Shown: positions 43,683 through 53,058 of the stretch, piece by piece
Position numbering within the stretch: position 1 is the stretch's first letter
Layout: the number at the start of each line of letters is the position of its first letter
NCBI GenBank assembly: GCA_964654545.1
Contig: CAZZIU010000013.1
Coordinates: 15,368-79,367 of the forward strand
Length of the DNA: 64,000 bases
DNA from: JABMOV01 sp964654545
Lineage (GTDB): Bacteria > Fidelibacterota > Marinisomatia > Marinisomatales > JABMOV01
Direction of reading: 5' to 3'
Translations under genes and position numbers: made by a program
Notes under the pieces: generated by a model
What the model was told of the DNA's origin: nothing
Database searches by the model: none
What the model saw: only the letters and a program-made list of their open reading frames with translations

Positions 43683-45761
43683 CTACGAGATATTGGCCAT
43701 CTTCAGCTTGTCCTGATATTCATTGAGAAACCGTTGCTTTAGGAGAGCGTGTTCAGATTTTCGAAGATGGGGATCTGTTGATACAAGGTCAAAGGCAGCC
43801 TGTCGTGCTTTTCTGATTATGGCACCATCATGCACCAAGTCAGCAATTTTAAATTTTAAAAAACCACTTTGTCGGATTCCGAAAAATTCTCCCGGTCCAC
43901 GAAGTGCTAAATCTTCATCCGCAATCTTGAATCCATCATTGGTGCTCTCCATAATAGATAGCCTTTTTTCTGCGGTTTCAGTATGGTTTCTTTTTACCAG
44001 AACACAGTAACCTTTGTCGGAACCGCGCCCGACGCGTCCTCGTAGCTGATGCAATTGGGTCAGGCCAAATCTATCAGCATGCTCGATGATCATTACTGTC
44101 GCATTGGGAATATCAATTCCCACTTCGATTACAGTGGTCGCCACTAACACCTGAATTTGATTTGCGGAATACGCTTCCATTACTGCATCTTTCTCCTCCT
44201 TTTTCATGCGCCCATGGATTAACCCCACATTGATTTCTTTAAATGACGAGGATGCTAAACTATCTCGGGCCTCCGTCGCTGCCGCCAGGTCGGATTTTTC
44301 CGATTCTTCCACCAGCGGATAGACAATCATACATTGCCTTCCCCTTTTTATTTCATCCCGAACAAAGTCATATACCTTCTCGAGTCTGGCAGGATCAACG
44401 ATTCTAGTAATTACAGGTAATCGATTTTTTGGCATTTCATCAATAATGGACACTTCCATATCACCATGGTACGACATAGCCAAGGTTCGTGGAATCGGTG
44501 TCGCCGTCATGGCCAGTAAATGGGGATGATACCCTTTTTCCTGCAAATCGCCACGCTGTACAACACCGAATCGATGCTGTTCATCCACAATGATGAAATT
44601 GAGATCTTTAAAAACCACATCCTTTTGAATTAACGCGTGTGTACCCACAATTAATTGAATCCTGCCATCTGCCAGTGCTTTCAAGATGCTTTTACGATTT
44701 GCCGCTTTGGTATTTCCAACCAGCAACGCACACGTTAGCTTGGCTTGATCCGCCAATTTTTTGAATGAAGAATAATGCTGGTGTGCCAAAATCTCAGTTG
44801 GGGCCATAACGGCAACTTGTGATCCATTTCCGATTGCAATTGATGCTGCCAAAAGCGCTACCACTGTCTTACCGGAACCAACATCTCCCTGCAACAACCT
44901 GTTCATGACCATTGGTTTCGCCAGATCTCGACGAATTTCCTTTATGACTCGTTTTTGTGCTTCTGTGAGCTCAAACGGCAGTTGATCATGGATACGTGTG
45001 AAATATGGTCCTATTTCTTTTAACTCCTTTGTTTTCTCACGGGCATTGGTCCTCCTTCTGAACGCCATGAGCAATTGAAGAAAAAAATGTTCATCGAATT
45101 TCAATCGCTCTCTGGCTTTTCCTAATTCGTGTTCATCGTTACTGTAATGTATGTGTTGCAAAGCATTACCTATGTCAACCAATTTATACAATTGTCTTAC
45201 AGGGAGGGGTAGATGATCAGTAATTGAGGGAAATTCACTCAAAATCATTGAGATGGTTTTACGAAGGCGTCGATTATCCAGACCGACATCTTTCATTCGT
45301 TGGGTCAAAGGATATAACGGGACAATTTTCCCAGAATGCAATGGGTCGTCATCTTTATCAAGTTTATCCAATTCCGGATGTACCATTTGTAATCCGTTGT
45401 ACATTTCCACTTTACCGTGGATAGCCAGATTGTCTCCTATGTGGAGTATTTTTTCCCAATAGCTGGCGCCATTAAACCAAACCAATTTTAACAGACCTGA
45501 TCCATCAGAAATAACTGCTTCAAATATTTGTCGTCGTTTTGCGCGCCGTAGTCCACACACTTCAACCCTGCCAATGACTGTCACCATCTGGTTTGGTTGG
45601 AGCTTTCGAATATCCACCACGGTTGTACGATCCAAATGTCTTCGAGGAAAATAGTACAATAAATCTGATACGGTTTTAATACCGGCGTTTTCCAGAACAC
45701 GGGACCGTGCCGGTCCAACTCCTTTGAGATAAGTAATATCGGTATTGAATTCAAATGGCAT
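43683..45761 (-). CDS. recG: ATP-dependent DNA helicase RecG
   Basis: A 692-residue branch-migrating helicase for stalled forks and recombination. It has the wedge/OB domain (MVTVIGRVEVCGLRRAKRRQIFEAVISD) and helicase motifs: LLQGDVGSGKTVVALLA, MAPTEILAHQHY, FIIVDEQHRFGV, MTATPIPRTLAM, and the C-terminal TTVIEVGIDIPNA, QLRGRVGRG with the TRG-like tail. Length is normal. Confidence 0.96.
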   Translation of the reverse strand: MPFEFNTDITYLKGVGPARSRVLENAGIKTVSDLLYYFPRRHLDRTTVVDIRKLQPNQMVTVIGRVEVCGLRRAKRRQIFEAVISDGSGLLKLVWFNGASYWEKILHIGDNLAIHGKVEMYNGLQMVHPELDKLDKDDDPLHSGKIVPLYPLTQRMKDVGLDNRRLRKTISMILSEFPSITDHLPLPVRQLYKLVDIGNALQHIHYSNDEHELGKARERLKFDEHFFLQLLMAFRRRTNAREKTKELKEIGPYFTRIHDQLPFELTEAQKRVIKEIRRDLAKPMVMNRLLQGDVGSGKTVVALLAASIAIGNGSQVAVMAPTEILAHQHYSSFKKLADQAKLTCALLVGNTKAANRKSILKALADGRIQLIVGTHALIQKDVVFKDLNFIIVDEQHRFGVVQRGDLQEKGYHPHLLAMTATPIPRTLAMSYHGDMEVSIIDEMPKNRLPVITRIVDPARLEKVYDFVRDEIKRGRQCMIVYPLVEESEKSDLAAATEARDSLASSSFKEINVGLIHGRMKKEEKDAVMEAYSANQIQVLVATTVIEVGIDIPNATVMIIEHADRFGLTQLHQLRGRVGRGSDKGYCVLVKRNHTETAEKRLSIMESTNDGFKIADEDLALRGPGEFFGIRQSGFLKFKIADLVHDGAIIRKARQAAFDLVSTDPHLRKSEHALLKQRFLNEYQDKLKMANIS

Positions 45762-45850
45762 CAGTACAAAATAATCTTCTTAAATCACAACGATAGCTGA
45801 AATCGAACGCGTTGTGATGGTATGAGGTTGGGATTGTATTCCCGTGTTAC

Positions 45851-47194
45851 TTATTTGAATTCTTTGCGGTATGTATAGGAGATAGTCTTTCTTTCTTCCG
45901 GATTCAAGGTAAGCGGAAAACGAATCGTTGAGGCATCATCTTTAACATACATTGACGTTTCATTGCGAATAACCCAATCACCGGAAATGTGTTCTATAAT
46001 ATGAACAGAAATAGTATCATTACGAGCATTGGTAATATCTATTTCAATAATACCTTCCTCAGCCTTCCGCTGCCGATCATAGTTCAAAATTTTCCGTTTC
46101 CCGACGACATCAAATGCCCTGCCTGCATGAAGCTTGGCACGTTCAAGTCGGGGTACCTGGCGCAGGTTGTCAGAACCGGCATACACAATTGATCCACCAT
46201 TGTCTTTATAATATAGTTCCACCTTCCCTTGGGGAAGGGGCACTCCCAAATTGTTTTCTTCAGTGTTTTCAAAGGCTAAGTGTATTTCCAGTGGTTCTTC
46301 TCTCTTTTGCCGCTCAGAATTTTCAAAAACATACGTCTTTTTAAATTGAATTTGCCTGGGATCGTATAATTTTAACAGCACCGTTTGTCCTGGCTTTAGC
46401 CGATGTTTTCCATCAATTGTGTAGACATGAAAATCGCCTAAACTTTCCTGCTCAGGAGCCTGAACCAAGCCGTCTCCAGCCTCCATGGCGAATGAACGTG
46501 CCATCTTTCTAGCTTGATAAACCGGTCTGTTATTCAAATTGCCTTCAACCAGTTTCATTTGAAGCCCGCTAAAATCCAAATCACCGGTATTTTCAACCAA
46601 CGCCTGTGAAACAAATTCTGCCTCAGTACTTTTGTCCTCCATAATTAAACGATACACGGCATTCCAATCCAACCCGCCTGTTAAATAGATTAAATTTCCA
46701 TAAGCAGTATTTTCTCCAGTGACGTAAATCGTCCAAACCAGTTCAGGATCAAATCGCAGGTCTTCCAATTGGTCACCAAATTCAAAATAGTCCAACTGAC
46801 TGCGAAGAAATGTTCGCACACCTGATCTCATTTGAACCACAATTGACTCACCTTTGAATTGCAGTAATGTACCATCCACCACTTTGTCATCATGAATTTT
46901 GAGTGAGATTGGACTTCCCTTTTTTTCCGTATAATAACGATTGAAGCTGAACACATCTTCATCATATCGTTGAGAATAAACGGTTCCGGATTGAAGTGTA
47001 AGAAATGGTGTATTTTTATGGATTTGAGAAGGAAATTCGGAATAGGTCACCGTGTTGAATCCCTCACTTATTGTCCAGCTTAATGGCTGATCCACTAATG
47101 CCATCCCATCCTTATACACCGTAATTTTGGCATTGTGAGATTGCCCGTGCATGACAGCGATACTCAGGCAGATGAGATTAAATATGTTTTTCAT
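45851..47194 (-). CDS. DUF4139 domain secreted protein
   Basis: A 447-residue protein with a signal peptide (MKNIFNLICLSIAVMHGQ). The pattern is that of DUF4139 proteins: KITVYKDGMALVDQPL at the start, ELVWTIYVTGENTAYGNLIYLTGGLDWNAVYRLIM in the middle, and LPQGKVELYYKDNGGSIVYAGSDNLRQVPR followed by a beta-rich end (HISGDWVIRNE). Probably a periplasmic or surface beta protein; function unknown. Co-directional with valS 27 bases upstream. Confidence 0.8.
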   Translation of the reverse strand: MKNIFNLICLSIAVMHGQSHNAKITVYKDGMALVDQPLSWTISEGFNTVTYSEFPSQIHKNTPFLTLQSGTVYSQRYDEDVFSFNRYYTEKKGSPISLKIHDDKVVDGTLLQFKGESIVVQMRSGVRTFLRSQLDYFEFGDQLEDLRFDPELVWTIYVTGENTAYGNLIYLTGGLDWNAVYRLIMEDKSTEAEFVSQALVENTGDLDFSGLQMKLVEGNLNNRPVYQARKMARSFAMEAGDGLVQAPEQESLGDFHVYTIDGKHRLKPGQTVLLKLYDPRQIQFKKTYVFENSERQKREEPLEIHLAFENTEENNLGVPLPQGKVELYYKDNGGSIVYAGSDNLRQVPRLERAKLHAGRAFDVVGKRKILNYDRQRKAEEGIIEIDITNARNDTISVHIIEHISGDWVIRNETSMYVKDDASTIRFPLTLNPEERKTISYTYRKEFK

Positions 47195-47221
47195 TCTATA
47201 CTCCGCAAACCGCTTAAAACC

Positions 47222-49873
47222 TTAAAGCAACATTCCTAAATTAGTTTCAACTTTTGTCAACTCATCACGCATTTCGACAAGTTTTTCCCTTTCACGGTTG
47301 ACAACTTTCGCCGGTGCACGATCGACAAAATTAGCATTTCCCAATTTATTTTTTATTCCATCAATGTGTTTTTCCAGTTCCCGTACACGTTTCTCAAGCC
47401 GCTCCTTTTCCACCTGAAGGTCAATAAGACCCTCCAATGGAATAAATATTTCCAGACCCCCAGCGACGGCAGTTGCGGCATGAGAGGGCTTCCTAATATT
47501 CGAACCCGATTCGCATTCTGATATATTTGCAATTGAACCGATGATAGTAAAATAATTGTCCACAACTTTGGCATCCATACCATTGCCTTTAATCACCATT
47601 TTTGCTTTCTTGGCAGGTGGTACATTCATTTGGGATCGGATGGTTCTTATTTTGGTGATGATTTCCATGAGCAATTGCATGTCGTCCAGCTTTGCTTCGC
47701 CAGTAAATTGATTTTGATTTGGCCAGGTGGAAACGATCAAGTCCCTGTCGTCTGGTAATGTAAAACTGGACCATAATTCTTCCGTAATAAAGGGTGCATA
47801 TGGATGCAACAACGCCAAAATATGTCTGAGTACATAAACGGCCACCGATCTGGATTGCTGTTTTAATTTTTCGTCATCACCGTTAAATCTCGTCTTAGCA
47901 ATCTCGATGTACCAGTCACAAAAATCATTCCAGGTAAAATCATATATGGCTTTTGCCGCTTCATTAAAATGAAAACGGTCTAACTGACGATTGGTATCAT
48001 CAATGGCTTTTCCCAATTGGCTTAAAACCCACTGTTCCGGTAGTTCCAATGATGCATAATCAATGTTATCCGATTGCCAATCATCTGGGATATTCATGAG
48101 AACAAATCGTGAAGCATTCCACAATTTATTCATAAAATTACGCCCCACTTCAAGACGCGATTCGCTGAAGAGAACATCCAGTCCTTGTGGTGCCATGAGC
48201 ATAATCCCGAACCGAACCGCATCGGTTCCGTATTTATCGAATAAATCAAATGGATCAGGAGAATTCCCCAACGACTTACTAAATTTTCTACCGGTTTCAT
48301 CACGAAGAATGCTGGTGAAATATACATCCGTAAACGGTGGTTCATCCAAAAACTCATATCCTGCCATAATCATTCTTGCCACCCAAAAAAAGATAATGTC
48401 CGGACCTGTTACCAATGCATTGGTCGGATAATAATAGGATAACTCCTCTGTTTCATCCGGCCATGCGTGCACTGCAAAGGGCCACAACCACGAACTGGCC
48501 CATGTATCCAACACATCCGGGTCTTGAACGAGAGTTGTATTTCCACATGCACTACATTTCTCTGGTTGTTCTATTTGCACCATTATCTGATCACAGGAGT
48601 CGCAGGTATAAACTGGTATACGATGTCCCCACCACAGCTGACGACTGATACACCAGTCTTTGATATTTTCCATCCAGTGAAAATAGGTTTTTACCCAGTG
48701 TTCAGGGTGAAAATGTATCTTGTTATTTTTCAATGCGGCTACCGCAGGTTTTGCCAATGTGTCCATTTTCAGGAACCATTGCTCAGACATGTAAAATTCA
48801 ATGGGAACCTGTCCTCTTTCGGAGTAACCGACTTTGTTGGTATACTCTTCGATTTTTTCCAGATATCCGCCTGTTTTTAAATCTTCTACCACTTTTTTCC
48901 TGGCTTCTTCTCGAGATAATCCCTGGTATGCCAGTGGTACATGTTCATTGAGTGATGCATCCTCATTCAATATATTGATAAATGACAGATTGTGTTTTTC
49001 ACCCATGGCAAAATCATTCGGATCATGGGCCGGCGTTACCTTTACACATCCAGTACCAAAATCAGGATCAACAAAAGAATCTGCAATGATTGGGATTGTC
49101 CGGCCAACGAGAGGTAATTCTATAGATTTTCCAATCCACTTGGTATAGCGCTCATCGTTTGGGTGTACAGCAACCGCCGTATCACCCAGCATAGTCTCAG
49201 GTCGTGTGGTTGCTACCACCAGAGATTCCTTGGTACCGCTAATTGGATAACGAAAATACCAGAGATGCCCATTTACTTCCCGGTGGATTACTTCTTCATC
49301 ACTTATGGCTGATTTGGAAACGGGGCACCAGTTAACCAACCGCTTGCCACGATATATCAATCCCTTATCGTACAACCGAACAAACGCTTCCAGAACAGCA
49401 CGAGAATACCCCTCGTCCATGGTGAACCGTTCCCGTTGCCAGTCGCAGGAACATCCAAGTTTTTTTAATTGGTTGATGATTATTCCACCGTATTTCTCTT
49501 TCCAGATCCAGGCATATTCCAGGAATTCTTCGCGACTGAGATTTGCCTTATCAATTTTCTGGTCTTTGAGCATGGCCACTACTTTTGCTTCGGTGGCTAT
49601 AGAGGCATGGTCCGTTCCGGGTATCCAGCAGGTTTCGTATCCCTCCATGCGTGCTTTTCGGATTAAGATATCCTGCATCGTGTTGTTCAGCACGTGTCCC
49701 ATCGTAAGCATACCTGTTACATTGGGTGGTGGTATGACAACCGTATAGGGTTTTTTATTCGTGTCTGGTTTGGAATGGAAATAGTCCTTTTCAAGCCAGT
49801 AATCGTACCATCGCGATTCCACATCCTGGGGACGATATACCTTTTCAAGCATCGTTTTCATGGGTTCCGACAT
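47222..49873 (-). CDS. valS: Valyl-tRNA synthetase
   Basis: An 883-residue class I synthetase. The signature HIGH variant is PPPNVTGMLTMGHVLNNTMQD, the CP1 editing domain has TTRPETMLGDTAVAVHP, a zinc knuckle appears as CDSCDQ...CSACGNTTL, and the KMSKS loop is RKFSKSLGNSPDP. The anticodon-binding domain and the C-terminal coiled coil (LQVEKERLEKRVRELEKHIDGI) are complete. It is 11 bases downstream of the cNMP-protein gene. Confidence 0.97.
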   Translation of the reverse strand: MSEPMKTMLEKVYRPQDVESRWYDYWLEKDYFHSKPDTNKKPYTVVIPPPNVTGMLTMGHVLNNTMQDILIRKARMEGYETCWIPGTDHASIATEAKVVAMLKDQKIDKANLSREEFLEYAWIWKEKYGGIIINQLKKLGCSCDWQRERFTMDEGYSRAVLEAFVRLYDKGLIYRGKRLVNWCPVSKSAISDEEVIHREVNGHLWYFRYPISGTKESLVVATTRPETMLGDTAVAVHPNDERYTKWIGKSIELPLVGRTIPIIADSFVDPDFGTGCVKVTPAHDPNDFAMGEKHNLSFINILNEDASLNEHVPLAYQGLSREEARKKVVEDLKTGGYLEKIEEYTNKVGYSERGQVPIEFYMSEQWFLKMDTLAKPAVAALKNNKIHFHPEHWVKTYFHWMENIKDWCISRQLWWGHRIPVYTCDSCDQIMVQIEQPEKCSACGNTTLVQDPDVLDTWASSWLWPFAVHAWPDETEELSYYYPTNALVTGPDIIFFWVARMIMAGYEFLDEPPFTDVYFTSILRDETGRKFSKSLGNSPDPFDLFDKYGTDAVRFGIMLMAPQGLDVLFSESRLEVGRNFMNKLWNASRFVLMNIPDDWQSDNIDYASLELPEQWVLSQLGKAIDDTNRQLDRFHFNEAAKAIYDFTWNDFCDWYIEIAKTRFNGDDEKLKQQSRSVAVYVLRHILALLHPYAPFITEELWSSFTLPDDRDLIVSTWPNQNQFTGEAKLDDMQLLMEIITKIRTIRSQMNVPPAKKAKMVIKGNGMDAKVVDNYFTIIGSIANISECESGSNIRKPSHAATAVAGGLEIFIPLEGLIDLQVEKERLEKRVRELEKHIDGIKNKLGNANFVDRAPAKVVNREREKLVEMRDELTKVETNLGMLL

Positions 49874-49884
49874 TCCTTTATTGA

Positions 49885-50418
49885 TTATCGTTCTAAGACC
49901 AGACTGAAAGCTGTAGTAAGCTTTAGCACATTTTTATTGGCGCGTACAAGATTGGTTGTCAATAGCTGACACAGGTTGCGCATGACTTTATATCCGGTCT
50001 TCGGGTGGTCATTACAAATCTTTATAAAATCTTTGTTCATTATTTTCATAAACGTACACTCAGTGGATGTTTTGACACTGGCTGTACGGCGATCATCCTC
50101 GGCAAAAAGCGACATTTCGCCCATGAATGGGTGCATAGTGTGATTTAATTTCGTCAGTGCTTTTTCCCTGTTATCCGTTTCTCCTTTGCTCACATTTAAT
50201 GTCAGCGCCTGAATGATTTCCACCGATCCGTCAATCAAAAGATACATGGAATCGCCATGCTCTCCTTCCACAATGAATATTTCGCCTGTGGGAATAATTT
50301 CCTTTTTCGCAACCGAACAAAAATAATTGAGTTCTTCGTCACTTAGTCCCTTAAAGAGTAAAAACGGTGTGAGTTGTTTTTTAATGTTGGTATTAGGGGA
50401 TGACAATGGCGCCCTCAC
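49885..50418 (-). CDS. Stand-alone cyclic-nucleotide-binding domain protein
   Basis: A 177-residue protein with a single cNMP-binding fold: LLFKGLSDEELNYFCSVAKKEIIPTGEIFIVEGEHGDSMYLLIDGSVEI, then MGEMSLFAEDDRRTASVKTSTECTFMKI. The phosphate-cassette Arg/Ala (RRTASV) is recognisable. There is no DNA-binding helix-turn-helix, so it is not a CRP-type regulator. It overlaps the end of the K+-channel gene by 26 bases, suggesting a partner or regulator of the channel. Confidence 0.8.
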   Translation of the reverse strand: MRAPLSSPNTNIKKQLTPFLLFKGLSDEELNYFCSVAKKEIIPTGEIFIVEGEHGDSMYLLIDGSVEIIQALTLNVSKGETDNREKALTKLNHTMHPFMGEMSLFAEDDRRTASVKTSTECTFMKIMNKDFIKICNDHPKTGYKVMRNLCQLLTTNLVRANKNVLKLTTAFSLVLER

Positions 50419-51517
50419 CTTCTTTTATTTCATAGGAATCGTCAGGGTTAATGGTGGTACTTACCCTGCTTTCATCGCTAAGTGGGATTCCACCTTCTTT
50501 CAGCTTCCTCTCAATAAACGCGTCCAGTGCAGAGGTATCTGATGATAGTATTTCACCAATCCCAAGATTTTCTTCTTCGGAGTACAACCCGACCAGAATC
50601 CAGCGTTTTTCTTTTCGATAAAATTGAAATAATTCATCGAATGATTTCCCGATAAAATCTTTTGGGATATCCACACGAATAAATCGGGAGACAGATCGAT
50701 TGTCCAATAGTTTTGTTACAACTTGCGGAATACCTGGATCTACAATATGAGAGGCGATCAGGTAAGATGTTAAATCATCGTTTAACACGACTTCATCGGC
50801 ATTTGCCCGTTTAAGATGGGTCATATTTTCCGGTTGGGTAATATACGCAACCACACGAAGATTGGGTTCAATACTTTTAATTGTCAGCGTAGCAAGGATC
50901 GTCTTTTCATCGGGGTTCGTGACAGTCGTGTCCAGCAGATTGGGTAATATTACCACCGTATCTGCTTTTTCCAAATTCCCTTTCTGTAAAATTTTCTCAT
51001 TGGTGAAATCGCCGGCAACATAGTGGATGTGAATTTTTCGAAATTTGCTTTTTAGACGGCTAACCTGGTCTTCTTGCAATTGGTTTATCAAAACAACATC
51101 CATCGGGTAGGCACCCATAAGGTATTCCAGCGACTCAAGAATCTGTTCAGCTGAAGCATTCCACCCGCAGATGATAATATGGTTTTGAATATTGACTTTT
51201 TCCAAACCTTTGCCCTCCCGAATCTTTTTTGCCACAAAGATGGATGAAATTGTAGCTGTTAGCATTGATATCAATGAAATTCCGGCAAACATGATTATCA
51301 CTGCAAAAACGCGTCCCTGAATTGTTTCCGGAGAGAAATCACCATACCCTACGGTTGTCATGGTGACAATTGTCCACCAGAACGGATTTTCATTTTGGGT
51401 AATCTCGCCGGATTCCATGAATTGCAATAACCAGCCGCCTGCAATCATTACGATGAATATACCGGCGCCAATCTGAAAAAAGCTGTTACGAATTACCTGT
51501 TTAACCCAAAGACGCAT
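50393..51517 (-). CDS. Two-helix potassium channel with RCK (TrkA-N/TrkA-C) domain
   Basis: A 374-residue ion channel subunit: first helix (FFQIGAGIFIVMIAGGWLLQFM), selectivity filter TIVTMTTVGYGDFSPET, second helix (GRVFAVIIMFAGISLISMLTA). A Rossmann RCK domain follows (HIIICGWNASAEQILESLEYL, FTNEKILQKGNLEKAD), then a TrkA-C-like region. TVGYGD gives K+ selectivity. Its 3' end overlaps a separate cNMP-binding protein; in some channels such domains are fused. Confidence 0.9.
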   Translation of the reverse strand: MRLWVKQVIRNSFFQIGAGIFIVMIAGGWLLQFMESGEITQNENPFWWTIVTMTTVGYGDFSPETIQGRVFAVIIMFAGISLISMLTATISSIFVAKKIREGKGLEKVNIQNHIIICGWNASAEQILESLEYLMGAYPMDVVLINQLQEDQVSRLKSKFRKIHIHYVAGDFTNEKILQKGNLEKADTVVILPNLLDTTVTNPDEKTILATLTIKSIEPNLRVVAYITQPENMTHLKRANADEVVLNDDLTSYLIASHIVDPGIPQVVTKLLDNRSVSRFIRVDIPKDFIGKSFDELFQFYRKEKRWILVGLYSEEENLGIGEILSSDTSALDAFIERKLKEGGIPLSDESRVSTTINPDDSYEIKEGEGAIVIP

Positions 51518-51622
51518 GGAAAAAATTTAATGTTCCCGAAGGGAAATAGGTAGCACGGAATAGAGTGAATACACGTAAAAAATGAGAGAAGTCATGGTGG
51601 ATCGCCAGTGGAAATTCAGGTA

Positions 51623-53041
51623 TTAATTCCTTGTCAGCAATGCCACAGTTTCTATATGCGGCGTATGGGGAAACATGTCAACTACAGACAGAGACTCGAT
51701 CCGAAAACCCTTTTTACATAGCATGGCCACATCCCGTGCCTGGGTGGTGGGATTGCAGGAAACATACACAATTCGCGTTGGTGAAATTTTTGATAATAGC
51801 TTCACGGTATCTTCGTGCATCCCTGCCCTGGGAGGATCAATCACTATCACGTCTGGAGCTGGGTATTGTTTGCGATTGGTGCCTTTGAGATATGTATCCA
51901 GATTGGCTTGGATGAATGTTACATTTCCAATACCATTCAGAATTGCATTGCGATTGGCATCTTCCACTGCCGATCTGATTAGTTCGAAGCCATAGCAAGC
52001 TTTAGCATCTTGCGCCAAATAAGAGGTTATTGTTCCTGTCCCGCAATACAAATCCCACACTATTTCCTCACCTGTCAACCCGGCTTTATCCCTGACAATT
52101 TGATAGAGTTTTTCTCCTTGCAATGTATTGGTCTGAAAGAATGAATTGGCAGATATTTCAAATGTTAAGTTTCCAATTTTTTCCGCAATAACAGGCTTTC
52201 CATGCAGTAATACTTCATATTCACCAAAAGCCACATCTGCTTTGCGAGTGTTTACATTGTTTATTATGCAGGTGATCTCTGGAATTTCTGATGTGAGGGC
52301 AGCAACCAATGGTTCCAACAGGGTCTGGTTTTCATAGGCAGTAACAATATTTACCATGATATCACCCGTCTGGTGACCAAACCGCAACATCAAATGCCGA
52401 AGAAAACCATTGTGACTTCGTACGTCATAGGGCTTTATTCCGTGATCTGAGACCACCTTCCTCACGGTTGCCAGTATTTTGTTTCCAATATTGGGCTGGA
52501 TGTGACACGTGTCAATGTCTAAAATTTTATCAAATCGACCTGGGATATGAAGACCTATAGCAAAATCTTTGGTTTCTTTTTCATCGCCATCAAAATTCAG
52601 CCAGGGACGGTTTGAAATGGTAAATTCCATTTTATTGCGGTATTCATAAATGAAATCTGCTTGTACTACCTGCTCTATCGGAACGTCCACAAATCCACCG
52701 ATGCGATGAAAGATCTCGCTCACCTGCATTTGTTTTGCTGCTACCTGTGAATCGTACTCCAAATGCTGGAGTTTGCACCCCCCGCAGACGGGAAAATGAC
52801 TGCATTGTGGAGACACCGCCGATGGTGATTCCTGAATGATTTCACTCATTCTTGCTTCTGCAAACCCGGAACGCTTTTTGTAGACAAATGCTTTTACTTT
52901 TTGGCCAGGTAAAGCTTGTTTAACAAAGATTACAAATGATCCGATGCGGGCAATTCCCGATCCCCCATAGGCCAATGATTCAATGGTGACAGTAATTTCA
53001 TCGCCCTTGCGGACCGGAGTAGGGGACTGAGGTTGAGACAT
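51623..53041 (-). CDS. 23S rRNA (uracil) methyltransferase, RlmD/RumA family
   Basis: A 472-residue RNA uracil-C5 methyltransferase. The N-terminal TRAM domain is GDEITVTIESLAYGGSGIARIGSFVIFVKQALPGQ, the [4Fe-4S] cysteines appear as SPQCSHFPVCGGCKLQHL, and the SAM domain has VWDLYCGTGTITSYLAQ, VIDPPRAGMH and the catalytic VSCNPTTQARD. Whether it modifies U747 or U1939 (RlmC/D) or both cannot be told. Confidence 0.9.
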   Translation of the reverse strand: MSQPQSPTPVRKGDEITVTIESLAYGGSGIARIGSFVIFVKQALPGQKVKAFVYKKRSGFAEARMSEIIQESPSAVSPQCSHFPVCGGCKLQHLEYDSQVAAKQMQVSEIFHRIGGFVDVPIEQVVQADFIYEYRNKMEFTISNRPWLNFDGDEKETKDFAIGLHIPGRFDKILDIDTCHIQPNIGNKILATVRKVVSDHGIKPYDVRSHNGFLRHLMLRFGHQTGDIMVNIVTAYENQTLLEPLVAALTSEIPEITCIINNVNTRKADVAFGEYEVLLHGKPVIAEKIGNLTFEISANSFFQTNTLQGEKLYQIVRDKAGLTGEEIVWDLYCGTGTITSYLAQDAKACYGFELIRSAVEDANRNAILNGIGNVTFIQANLDTYLKGTNRKQYPAPDVIVIDPPRAGMHEDTVKLLSKISPTRIVYVSCNPTTQARDVAMLCKKGFRIESLSVVDMFPHTPHIETVALLTRN

Positions 53042-53058
53042 ATTTTTCTACAATTCGA

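Noticed and set aside
43723..49748. Several 95-147-codon antisense frames opposite recG and valS
   Set aside because: They lie wholly inside well-conserved genes and their sequences look like reverse-complement shadows of these.
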